64,000 nucleotides of DNA, taken from Apoda limacodes. Its lineage: Eukaryota > Arthropoda > Insecta > Lepidoptera > Limacodidae. Positions 19,351 through 31,500 of the stretch are shown here, piece after piece. The stretch lies in NCBI GenBank assembly GCA_946406115.1, contig OX291549.1:24637901-24701900 (forward strand), given 5' to 3'. The position numbers and the translations under genes are program-made. Position 1 is the stretch's first letter. Every line of letters begins with the position of its first letter. The notes beneath the pieces are model-generated. The model was not told where the DNA came from, did no database searches, and saw nothing but the letters and a program-made list of their open reading frames with translations.

Positions 19351-21246
19351 CTAAATACTTAGCTATAGAGGCTGGACGTCTCGCCATTGTAAAACCGGAG
19401 TAAGCCCGCTTGTCGTTCATGCTCACACCACGCTGAGTTCGCTTATCTGCTCCTGGAATTCGAAAATAAAAGTGTGTATATATTGGATTCATAATAATTA
19501 ATAATATAGATTTTTGAATCTTAGTTTAAAAAAAATATTAAATAAAAAAAAAAAATTGAAATTATAAATCAACAAATAAAATTACAAATATCAAGTTAGA
19601 AGTAAAGAAGCGTTTTTAATAAATTGGACCCTTTATCCTTATCTCCAAACAGATATAATTAATTCTGCTTTTTTGTAATCACCAAATTAATTATGATAAT
19701 TTGACCAATCATATCTGTTGCCCTCTCCTCGAGATTTTTAAATAGAAAAACCGCAATCTATTTAAGATCTCTACACATAAAGGCTGTCCAGTGACTCTAT
19801 TTACTACGTAACAGAAAAATAAAACACTCGTAAAATAAAAAAAATCAAAAAAATATAAATTGAGTGTTTGGGGTAAACTAATTTTTAACTATTAGCGAGT
19901 TATGATGGGCAAATTATGAGGCCATAATCAAAAAAAAAGGACGCTGAAAGAAAATTAGATTAATACACATTGAAATAAATTAACATTAAAGTACATGAGT
20001 GATTGAAACAGTAAGCTAAATTAATTGCACTTTTCTCATAAGAAAACAAAATAACCTAAATCAATTTTTCAGTGAGTTTGTGTTTAGTTCTCGTATTTTA
20101 GAACTTCACTGAAATTGGGCATTACTTAAGTACAATAAAAGACCTAATTATTTAATATATTTATGTGATAGAATAGAATTAAAGTAATGCCATACAAGTA
20201 AAAAGTTCAAATAGTAATTAATTATACTCAGTTTTTATGAATTTCGGCATTATAGTCCTGAAGTATCTCCAGTCCCATAGGTACATGACGTCTGCACCCC
20301 TTTGTCGATTCTCGTTGAACATTTACAGACAGCAACTCAAACAACAGATTTTACAAAATAATTAATAAATGGAAACACTAATATATTATAATATTCATGG
20401 CTGAAAAGAAAATCTAATTATCAGAACATATTCTCTATCATTCAAAATCTCTGTAATTATGTGTGATTGACAACGTATGTGTATAAAATCTTGTATAATG
20501 ATAAGTGTATGTGTAGAATTGTAGTAATAAAATATATTAAATATAATATATTTACTTAAATCTGGAACTTTAAACAAATATAAGATAAGAGAAAACCAGA
20601 GATACAATCTTCCACCTGAAAATTAAGAAATCTAAGCAACCTAATATCGACCTAATAACCTAGTTTCGAACCATCCAACCAGATTTTCAGATTTTCTCGC
20701 AGGTATCACACTGAGACTCAGACATAGATTGTTCAATCCCTCCCTAAAATAATACCTATTACACAATCATACTTCTCTCCTAAAGTCTGCAGACATCCTA
20801 GGCCTCTAAGTCATACTAGACTCCTAAGACATAAAATATCTTAATATCAACATTGGAAAGCAAATTTCAAACATTTTTTGTATTTACCTAATCTAACGTC
20901 TGCTCGCGACGAACATTTCCAATTCCATAGCCACGTAGGAAATAATTATATGACGCCTAGCATAAACTGGATTCCGACACGCTGACCAGGTCAAAGGCTT
21001 CCTCCAAGAGTCTTCCAGAACCGGCATACATCATTTCCCGAAGCTATAAACTCGAAAATGAACGCTGAGCTAGTTAGGTGATGAAGCTATGTTGTGAAGT
21101 TATTTCTAATATGCTCCTGACATTAGAAATAGTCCCCCCTGCTCCGCCCAGTTCCCTTGGGACGCCGACAGATACGAGGGGGGGTTTGAGTTCCTAAATG
21201 CATGTCATCAAAAAAAAAAAATTTTAAAAGTTTAACTGAGATATTA
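19351..21246. other. AT-rich DNA, no gene seen
   Basis: Only short open frames, none with recognisable motifs, codon structure or splice context that I could support. Confidence 0.4.
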
Positions 21247-21890
21247 AAATTTCCTCTCAACTCTAGAAGTAATTAGTTGTGAAAATAAACTTGTATTCAA
21301 GAGAATTGTAATCACTCATTGTTAAAATTATTTAATTTGATGTGTTTATAAGGTGGTATTTATTATACGGATGATCTATACCCGTTACTTCATGAAATTC
21401 GGTGATTTGACTAAATTTAAAAGTCACGACTTTGAAGAATGGTTAGGTATAAAAATACCTATAGATTTTATGGTCTCTCGGCGATAATGTATTTACTAAT
21501 AAACACATTTTTATATAGTTGTTGAGCTCTTGACAGGATAATTTAGTTTTTAAATATTTTCATGTAGTATTAAGCTCTTCAAACATTTCGTTTAAAAATC
21601 ACTTAATGAAGCTTCTAATTAAATGCTTAAGTAGTTGTTATCACCCAATTGAAACAATACACATCAAACAAAATAACATAACAATTTTACACACATTCAA
21701 TCAATCACAAACACTTTTGTAAATAAATTCGATTTCAAAAGCTCGCCTCCTACTCCAACTAAATGATAAGTCAAAAATATTGCAGTCGTTGTCTGATGTT
21801 TGCTGTCACTGTCGAAATTCACTTCTCTAACTGTATAAAAAGGAAAGAAAACCCTACCTGAAACTTTAAGATTCGTTTCAGGCCTAAAGC
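21247..21890 (+). repeat. 644-bp duplicated segment, copy 1 (likely donor)
   Basis: Aligns without gaps with 23804-24447 (constant offset of 2557), with one mismatch noticed (21756 C, 24313 T). This copy has no inverted repeats or target duplication at its edges, so it is the likely source. It contains no recognised gene. Confidence 0.95.
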
Positions 21891-22887
21891 TCCTAATTTA
21901 TAAAACCAGTTGAGAAATAAGAGAAAATTTCAGACAAAATGCAGGAAGTCGAAAGAGGACCACCTCTCGTCTCATGTTACATCAGCATCTAAATGAATAT
22001 ATTAGCTATATATATATACATATATGTATGTGTAGTGTTTATTAATTAGACCCGTCGTTCCCGGACATACGCTAATGAAAATTCCTTTAAGCATACATAT
22101 TACACACTTTAGTCATCAATAAAACATGCATTCGTCTTTATTGCATACATCCTATTAAACTAAGTTATCCGAAGAAATTAGTGTATTAAATATAAATCTA
22201 AAAGTTAAAAGAAGAAATATATGATAACAATAAAAAAAAAAATGATACTGTTTACCAATTGTATGAAGAGCCCCAACCATCAAGATTTTACTTGTTAAGT
22301 GCACAATTGTAAAGTTAAATTTTAAATTAATTAAATTAAATTGAATTAAATGCTAAATTAAAAGTAAATTGAAATATCACTTGTAACTAAAAACATCACT
22401 TGTAACTCTTTGGCCGACTCCTTTGAATTCTTAAACTATCACGTCCAAACGTCAACGCTGCTCCTGGGTGACTGTCCCACAACTGCCCTCTATTGCTGCC
22501 ACAGGATGACTCCTCAACTTCGTTTTCGAGGTTCGTTTCTTGGAATTCCGTTCACACGGTTTAGAGGTTCTCACATTTTAATAGTGAAAAATGAAAATAT
22601 ACTCTATTTATTATAGTAATAAAGATACAGTTTGAGTATGTGACCTTTTCATAGTTCAAGTCACTAAGCTTAGTTGACTTATTTAAAGATTAAATATTTT
22701 TAGCAAGTTTTTAAACTTGTTAAAAGATTCCTGTCATCGTAGACGAAATTAACTGTGTAAGTGCAACACAGATGTAAGCACCTATTCACTTAAGAAAATA
22801 ACTCAAGTTTCTAAGTATTGCACATAAATTCAGTTCACCATATTTACTTTCATGTCTATTTTCAAAGTAACATAAAACGATATGTTA
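21891..22887. other. No gene seen
   Basis: AT-rich, with a TA-rich microsatellite near 22005-22030. A short open frame over 22410-22616 has no support beyond length. Confidence 0.35.
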
Positions 22888-23503
22888 CATCTTCTCCTCT
22901 TATATTTTGTTCCTTTACTACACACATTGTAACTAGTACAATCGAAGTTTTATTGGAGTTGCTTGAGTGTGTCATGCTCTCTCAAAGTGTCTCTGCGGTG
23001 GTGGCGTGTGTGTCGGGTCGTTACGTTCCCTAAAACATGGTTGAGCGAAGCGATGGCTGATTCATGGGTCATACTCGTGAACGGGTGCCGCCTGTGGAGG
23101 CTGGTCTGCTCTTGCAAACTTCTTTGTCTTCTTAGTATTTAGTCTTACTTTTTTGTTTTGTTTATTAATACTGTAAGATATTGATGATTTCTTAGTGATG
23201 AAAACATAAACTGTCTTTTTTTTATATTAGATACTTTATGTTGTGCTTGTGCTTTATATTTCATTTTTTTTATGTTTGTAATGGAAAGTGTCCTTTTATG
23301 TGGAGGGTATTTTCCAATATTTTAATTGGACGCTGTAAGAGAAAGGGAGAAAAGAAAATCCCTTGCTGAGTTTCTTGCCGGTTTTTCTCAGTACAAGGTC
23401 TCCCACCCTAAAGACTTACAAACCGATGGCGTAGTGACATTCATAAGTGCTCAATTATTGTAGCCTGAACTGAATAAATTATATTGAATTTGAATTTGAA
23501 ATT
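22888..23503 (+). mobile_element. About 615-bp retroelement 3' fragment, copy 1
   Basis: Nearly the same sequence as 36028-36646. It contains GAGTTTCTTGCCGG and ends in ATTGAATTTGAATTTGAA, the type of 3' tail found on lepidopteran non-LTR elements. No open frame remains; it is either a 5'-truncated LINE or a SINE-like derivative. Confidence 0.75.
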
Positions 23504-23724
23504 TATATCCATAAAAATCGGTATATAACTTTTAAGTTGAAAATTTAAAATAATCCTTTTAAAATTAAAAATTGATAATTTAAATCCATAAAATAAAATA
23601 CATAAATAAAACAATGTCCCAAACGACACGCATCATCATTCAGCTCAAACCGCTGATGACTGACATTTTAAATTTGGAGAAGGTGTTGACTTTATATTGA
23701 AGGTGTCATTTTTCAAAATTCAAT

Positions 23725-23763
23725 CCTTAAGGGGTTGAAACGGTGGGCATTTTGGGTAAATAA
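23725..23763 (+). repeat. Solo right end of the 29-bp-TIR element
   Basis: These 39 bases equal the right terminus at 24448-24486. They are followed by the 8-bp target duplication TATTTCTA and then by the left terminus of the neighbouring element, so 23735-23763 and 23772-23800 form a perfect 29-bp hairpin with an 8-base loop. Confidence 0.85.
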
Positions 23764-23771
23764 TATTTCTA

Positions 23772-24486
23772 TTATTTACCCAAAATGCCCACCGTTTCAA
23801 TTCAAATTTCCTCTCAACTCTAGAAGTAATTAGTTGTGAAAATAAACTTGTATTCAAGAGAATTGTAATCACTCATTGTTAAAATTATTTAATTTGATGT
23901 GTTTATAAGGTGGTATTTATTATACGGATGATCTATACCCGTTACTTCATGAAATTCGGTGATTTGACTAAATTTAAAAGTCACGACTTTGAAGAATGGT
24001 TAGGTATAAAAATACCTATAGATTTTATGGTCTCTCGGCGATAATGTATTTACTAATAAACACATTTTTATATAGTTGTTGAGCTCTTGACAGGATAATT
24101 TAGTTTTTAAATATTTTCATGTAGTATTAAGCTCTTCAAACATTTCGTTTAAAAATCACTTAATGAAGCTTCTAATTAAATGCTTAAGTAGTTGTTATCA
24201 CCCAATTGAAACAATACACATCAAACAAAATAACATAACAATTTTACACACATTCAATCAATCACAAACACTTTTGTAAATAAATTCGATTTCAAAAGCT
24301 CGCCTCCTACTCTAACTAAATGATAAGTCAAAAATATTGCAGTCGTTGTCTGATGTTTGCTGTCACTGTCGAAATTCACTTCTCTAACTGTATAAAAAGG
24401 AAAGAAAACCCTACCTGAAACTTTAAGATTCGTTTCAGGCCTAAAGCCCTTAAGGGGTTGAAACGGTGGGCATTTTGGGTAAATAA
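23772..24486. mobile_element. MITE-like element with 29-bp TIRs carrying a captured 644-bp segment
   Basis: Perfect 29-bp inverted repeats (starting TTATTTACCCAAAATGCCCA) at 23772-23800 and 24458-24486 are flanked by TATTTCTA at 23764-23771 and 24487-24494. An 8-bp target duplication suggests hAT-type mobilisation. Between the TIRs lie 3 bp, the 644-bp copy 2 and 10 bp (CCTTAAGGGG). No transposase is present. Confidence 0.8.
23804..24447 (+). repeat. 644-bp duplicated segment, copy 2 (inside the TIR element)
   Basis: Gapless match to 21247-21890. It fills almost the whole interior of the 715-bp TIR element. Confidence 0.95.
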
Positions 24487-24494
24487 TATTTCTA

Positions 24495-24959
24495 TAGTCA
24501 ATTAAGACTTGACATAGCTGCAACAGTAACTTGTTTATAATTGTTACTTTGACCCTCATCGAAAGTTCAGTAGATTTTTACCACAACGACAGCGGTGGAT
24601 GAAATTTTAGTAAGGAAGAATCTGGACGAGGAGTCATAGCATTCAGTCGCGAACTTTAAAACGAGAAGTTCTTTTTTAGTAAAATCGAGATAGTTAACAG
24701 TGAATTTAGTGTAATTTTTTTTTAAGATAAATAGAGGTAATTGCATTACAATATAACACTTAATTTTATCTAACATTAGATTAAGGTACAGATCCAGTAT
24801 ACAGTAATGTACAAATTTTCTTTAGTTTTCCTGCCCTTTTGTATTTTTCGTTTCTGTATTCTTAGTGCGTTATGAAAAATTAGGAGTTGAGGATAAATGA
24901 GATTAATTCTAAAAAAGCCTCAAGTAGGGATTTTTCTACTTTATACGGGGTATTTGAAC
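24495..24959. other. No gene seen
   Basis: AT-rich; short frames only. Confidence 0.35.
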
Positions 24960-25130
24960 GAATTGAACTTCAATGTGAAGGCGAAGCGTGGGACGCCCTC
25001 CAGCCCGCTGGTCCGACGATCTTAAAAAGGTGGCTGGTGGTGGCTGGATGCGGAGGACAGAGCCAAATGGCGCGCCATAGGGGAGGCTTATGTCCAGCAG
25101 TGGACCAATGTGAGCTGATATGACGTGCTA
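24960..25130 (+). mobile_element. RTE-type LINE 3' end fragment
   Basis: Decayed text reads AWDALQPAGPTILKRWLVVA and, in a shifted frame, an end resembling GEAYVQQWTN, as at the C-terminus of lepidopteran RTE elements. It is related to the fragment at 17450-17740. Confidence 0.5.
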
Positions 25131-28100
25131 TGCCTGTGTCCTGGTGTGAAACCGGTGAGATCATCTGAAATTTGATCGATGGTTTTAAAACACAAAGTTT
25201 AAAAAACTAGAAAATGTAATGCAGATAGGACGGTTATGCTAGTAACACGCTATAACATCTTTCAGCGTCAGAAGGTCTCAGGGTAGAGTGAAGGTAGGAA
25301 GTAGGTTTTCACGCAATTAGCATATGCAAGATAGATGCAATAAACAAATTGCAACAATGAGGGGTATATAGCAAATGTAGCCGTGCTTGGAACAAACCGC
25401 CAGCAATTCTAATAGAAACATTTTTGCATTAATCTATTTAAAAGTTACTGTAAAGTTTTATTTCTAACGTTAATGTAATATTCGCATGAATACGTCGGTA
25501 TTCACCATCACCGGGCACCATCTTGTGGTTCAAGATATGAACTACGCGGTAAGCCAGCAATTACAAATTTTAACTTTAGCTGTATCTTTTCAATTCAAAA
25601 ATTCTCTAGATACTGCTAGTGGCGTTGTATTATATAGGTACTTCTGTATGTATCTGTTCCAGCCATTTAAATTGTCTTTCGGCAAAGTACGTTGAGCGCC
25701 CATAAGTACCTACTTTGGTTTTTATGAGTTTATTTATTTTTCACCATATATTTTACCATATATTTTATTTTAACGTAAATGTTATGGAAAACATGTGTGT
25801 AACACGGACGATACAGAAATAATAGACTCGAGTCATCTTCCACCAAACTAAACTTACAGGGTTCCAAAAGCTTTCCTAAAAAAAACAGATTTCAGGTTCT
25901 CACATTTATTTGACAAAGAAAGCCAACAACGTTTTTAAATTAAAATCACACAAATAATTATTATTTCAACACGATAGTAAGTAATACGATAGTACTTGCG
26001 CATAACTTTAAAGTAAATAAATCATCATGGCGGCGACTTCCAGGTTAATCTGAAAAAAAGAGGTTACTTTAGTATTGAGTTTGTTTTTTAGTTTGTCACG
26101 TCGAATGCTAAGAAGAAATATCGATTACCCATGTAGGTACTGCTTAATGTACAATTTATCTTTAGGTACGGGAACGAACTACTATTAAAACAAGGTAAAT
26201 TATGGAGATCCTTTATATATTCATATTCTTTTCTTAACTGAATCGATAAGCATTGTACATGCGGCATTTACTAAACAAAGACAACTTTTCTCTTAATTTC
26301 TTCGGTTTCCATTGGCATCCTTCTTTGGGCCATTATCGGATTGCTTGTACGATCGATTTTCAGGTTTATCCTAAGACTTCTATAAGTACGTTTATAAGAT
26401 ATTTAACATAGGAGTGTCTGACGTTGACTCTTCTGGCTACACAAAGCCATTCTATACCTTAGGGCTCCTTGGTAAAAGACAGGAGCCCTACAAGTTTATC
26501 AGACTTCGGGTTCTATATTTTACACTTGAATGACATGTAATGCAAAAAGGAATAATCCCGGCATTCCGTATGTTTTAATTCAAAAACTATCTGACACCGT
26601 CTCTTACAGCTCCGTAATATCCCTATGAAGTATTTACTGCGATAATACGTTCGCTAGCGTTTCTACTTCTGTTTACCTAACTTAACCTCTACAGTACCTA
26701 CCTATCTAATTTGCTGCCACAAGCTGAAAGGTAAAATTTCGATCACACATATACCTAGACACAGAGACCTAAAACTCGAAAAGTAAAATAGCATAATAGG
26801 CATTACGAAAGGTATACGTAAGTATAGGTAACCTACTCGAACCCAGTTCGTAAAAAAACCCGAGTGACGACTGCGAAAAGCGAATATTTCAACTTCTCAA
26901 CTATCTACAACAACCGGATCGCTATGAAACGATTCCAATCTTAATCCGATGAACGTGGACGATCTAGACGAGTTTTACTAAATAAAAACAAATACCTACT
27001 TACTGGCAAAATTTATTATTAATACCGTTGCTAAAAAGTGATATACCTACCTACCTATTACGTAGATGTTTTGCGTACCGGAAATTGATTTACTTTTTAA
27101 TTTACCAAATGAAAAAAAATATTTAAAAAAATATTTATTTCAGTTTTTTGCTACTTCATTGACAACATTAGTATTACGCACACGTGCGAGACTCACTTTC
27201 GGCTCGGGTCAACATCAATCAGAACTCATAATTACAGATTTCCCGCACCTCTAATAAAATGTACTATTTGTGATAGGTCGTTGGGTATGCTGCGGATAAA
27301 ACCGCAAGGCACAGTTACACATTTGATATATGCGCATAATTTAATTTGTCACATGTGTATATGTTAATACATATTTTCAATTAATGTTATCACATTTGTG
27401 GTGGTGTTGCACGTGAAGAGCCACATCTATCTACGCGATATCTTAGTATACTAGTTTATTCCCGCGACTATGTCCACGTGAACTTCTGAAAAAAAAAGAA
27501 GGTTTATGGTTTTACCAAGAAAAATCGGAATCCTCGTACAAATTTATCAACCTCTATTTTGCCCTCTAGAGGATAATTTTCCTAAAACGATGAAACAAAT
27601 GTTAATCTTTAAGCATATACATTTAGCATCAAAAATTACGGTTTCCGTACAAATTTTCAACCCCCTCATTTTACCGCTAAGGGGACCAATTTCGCAAAAT
27701 CCTTTCTTAACGATTGTCTAGGGTATTACAGGAACCTCTGTGCAAAATTTTAAGTGTCTAGACACAAAAGTATCTGAATTCTCATACATATTTTTATCTC
27801 CTACGTTGATTTTACGGTGTATAAGTTTGTGTTGAATTGGAAAACACAAATCGCGTGGGATGTACCCACGTACAGGTACACGTGTGTAGTCTAAAATATA
27901 CACATGCATATTTTTTATACGGCTAAGGTGGAAAGCTTAGGAGAATACATTTCGCGGCACCTCGCAGCGGGCTTCATATAAACGAATTTCTCATTTATTT
28001 TTGACACTTGCTGATCAAACACCACGACATTTTGAAGACATGTTCTAGTAATGAATATAGAGGTCTGCAGTGTGCCTGTTCTCTTTTAAATTTTATCGTT

Positions 28101-28519
28101 CTTAAGTTATACAGGATTCTAGTTTTTCATACAAATGGTTTTAATAAAGATTTCTAGTTAATAGAAGGTTTTACAAAATTTTGGAAAAACCACAGACATA
28201 AGTATGGAAGATTGGGATTATGACTAAGAAATTTCACAGTGATTGATCAGTAAATTTCAAAAACAAATGAGAAATTCATTTGTATGAAGCCCGCTGCGCG
28301 GCGCCGCCAAGTGTGTCCGCACCGCACCGCAGTCTATTAAATAGACGCTTGCAACCCCAAAGGAAATCATAACTCGCGACTTGCCTACCCTTTAAAAATC
28401 GAATATTTTTTTATAAAAAACCACGTGCTTAATTCATATTTGTTTATAATTTAAATAAATAATAAATTAACTTCATGCTATTTTAATAAATAAATATATA
28501 TATAAAAAGTATTACAAAC
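25131..28519. other. No gene seen; scattered repeat pieces
   Basis: Mostly AT-rich. Pieces of common lepidopteran repeats are visible: CCCGCGACTATGTCCACGTG near 27462, two related stretches with CCGTACAAATTTTCAACCCC-like text over 27530-27700, and a LINE 3'-end scrap near 28335-28400 (TAGACGCTTGCAACCCCAAA). No exon could be supported. Confidence 0.35.
28482..28487 (-). terminator. Possible poly(A) signal of the secreted-protein gene
   Basis: ATTAAA on the minus strand, 33 bp after the stop codon. The region is AT-rich, so chance occurrence is likely; no AATAAA was seen in the first 100 bp after the stop. Confidence 0.3.
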
Positions 28520-31500
28520 CTAACACTTTGCTTCTCCGCCTAAATATCCATTTATTAACCCCACACCTGAAAAAAGGAATTATATTATTATAAGTTATTG
28601 TGAACAGCCTCGAGCGCTTCGAGAAAAAAATGGATGCAAGCACATTAACGGGTCTCGAGAGGTTTTCTCGAATTCCGGAGTCTGGCGTGCTCGAGACAGT
28701 TACCGATATACTCTCTTACGACGAACATCTTCAAAAATTGAGAATTTGACTTAAGTACGTAATACCATTCGGTTACAAATCAAACACTCTTTCCAAGTCA
28801 CTATTAGAACAACTCTAAAACATATGTTTTGGCACATAACGGAAATAAATAAATATTAGGAACGGACAAGAAAGGCACGTAACAGGTTGAACTGATATTT
28901 GACACAGGGATAGCTCGGGGCCGTTAGAAAGAAATTAGGGTTATTTCTACACCAAACAAGATTTCGCAAAGAAAGAGAATGATTCGTGGATGATACCCTG
29001 GGACTAGGGCACAGTTCCATTACGTTGCAGTGGAACAACGTAGTCCAAGTAAGGCAAGTAGAAGAGACGAAGAAGAACATATAATAGGCATATTCCTATT
29101 GAGAGATCCCACGGAAATAAATTTTTGTCTGACTAAAACGCCGGGACAGTACCTATGTTGATTATTTTTGTCAGATTTTAGTCCATTTATAAAAAATGGA
29201 TTTAAAAGTAGTAAATACTTTTTTCTGAACGTCTGTTCCGAACTGAAGGGGCCCATGTTATATTTAATTTTAAGATATGATGGGACCCACGTTTATGTCT
29301 AAAAAAAAATTTTAGTACATTTATATAAACGTGGTAAATAATAGGTAGGTACTATGACCACGTTATTATAAATGTACTCAAAAATATAAGATAATATTTC
29401 CATACCTTCCACAAATTATGGAACAATGAATACAGAAATAATACAATTTAAGATAAAATATTTGATTTATATTCAACTGTTCCTGATATCTATTGGCTAC
29501 TATTATATATTACTATTATATACTATTATTTTTACCGAGACAGCATCACTAAAGCTGCTTGACAATAGATGGCGTTGTAAAAAAAAAACAAGTGAAGCTC
29601 GGTCCTTCAGGTACTTTGGTTTAAGTGTGTTGTGTGTGTCAGTGTTTATGTTTGCATATATTTTATTGCTGGTGAAATTGACTATATATATATGCCAAAT
29701 CTCATCTTTGTACCTTTTATAGTCTCTGAGTTAAATGGCTGTTACCTAAGTATAGCTACGAACTAATGAACATGGCGTTATTATAAGGCTTCCTGGTTTC
29801 ACTATGGAACCCTAAAAATCGTAAAGTGACTTTTTTTTACAGACAGCGCTCTATGGTGGTAATAAAAGCCATAAAATCATTATTGCCTAGTGCAGAAATC
29901 TACCTAGAATTTTCAGCTGAAATTGTCCTAGTTAGAGCGTTTCCAAATAATACGATCCGATATCGATATCGGACGCCGATCTGTTAGTTATGGGTGACTA
30001 ACGAAGTAGAAGCGACCGGTGTCGCAACGCAACAGTTGAGCGAGGCTCATAACGGCTATAATGGCTGAATCATAGTAGATATATAGAAGAAGGTCATAGC
30101 CAAACAAGATCACATAAGGCATATAAGTAATATCAATCAAACAATATTTTTTCTAAGACATTTCAATGTAAACAATGTTAATTTCTGCCAAAAAGAACTT
30201 TGATAATCAGCTAACAAGTATACAATATGTATTAAAACACTTAGTAGGTAATATAAGTAAGTTAGTAACGGCGCGTTCGTTTTGGGATAAAGAGTTCCCA
30301 CGAATGATACTTTTCACACTTTTGATAACGCCAGTTTGGCCACCGACACCTACCGTTCATGTAGCTTTGATACGTTACTAACAAATTTTTTGGTAACAAA
30401 ACTTGCAAAACGAACGGTTGACGTACACACACAACCATAAACAATGAATATGTATAGGCAGTTTGACAGATTAACACAAAAACCCACCTTCAGATATGGG
30501 TCTAAAGTTTCATTTTTCGATGGCAAAAGTGGCAAACAAAAATATCGTAAACGAACGCATGACAGTTTGTCACAGATGATACTAAAATTTATATATAACG
30601 GATGACAGGTGACAAAAGTAATGAAAATAATGATTCCGCATCCCAGAACGAACGCGCCCTAAGCTACTAAAAAAAAGGTCAAATGTCAATTACACGTCAA
30701 TATTTTTTTTTATGTAGCATAGGGGGCGCATCATGTGAAGCGTCAAATATCGTCAATCACGTGAAGGAATTCAGATATTTAATAGTAGGTACTAGTAGCA
30801 TCAGCGCCATCATAATTATATTGTTGCACAATCATATGTATACATATACTTAAAATTAACCATGCTATCCATGAATAAAATACAATAATAAATCAAACTG
30901 CTGTACCGATCAAGATTAAATTTGGCATGGAGATAAATTGATAAATTGTGTGCGTGTACTTGGGGCGCGCACACACACCAGCTGCGTTACGTATAGGTAC
31001 CCAGTACAAAGATGACCTACTTCTATATTTCTACTATGGACTACGGTTAAGTCGTCAGCGTTAGCCGACTGTTGCGATATTGTGACGCTAGAAAAGTCTT
31101 TCAGACCCTTTAAGTGAAATTATTAAATAATTAACATTAGTATATAAAAAATTACCTGCACCAGGGACCTCGCTAGGGTTTGACAAGCTGCCTGTAACCT
31201 TATTTAATCCTGTAAAGCAAAATGTGCTGTTAAGTCACACTCTGCGCACAAACAATTAGGTAACAACGTCCACCATCCCCTTGTTTTTATGCCCTCTTTG
31301 ATGAACATTAGTTTCCAAGTACCTAATGTAGTTTTAACCCATGAATCTTACTAATTTCATTTAATCCATCTACTCTTACTAATACCCGTTCCAATTACAA
31401 AGTAGCTCTTGCCCGTGACTTCCTCCGCATGGATCACAATATGCACTATATGCTGTAGGTATCTTTAGCTATGTTGAATGAATTTAGATCAAACGTGGCT

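Noticed and set aside
21859..21884. Possible small exon (GLKRILKFQ-like) resembling exons 4-5 of the secreted-protein gene
   Set aside because: It would break the phase and lies beyond the stop codon of that gene; the same text is in the duplicated 644-bp segment.
22410..22616. 68-residue open frame
   Set aside because: Length only; no splice context, no motif, and similar text is likely part of a dispersed repeat.
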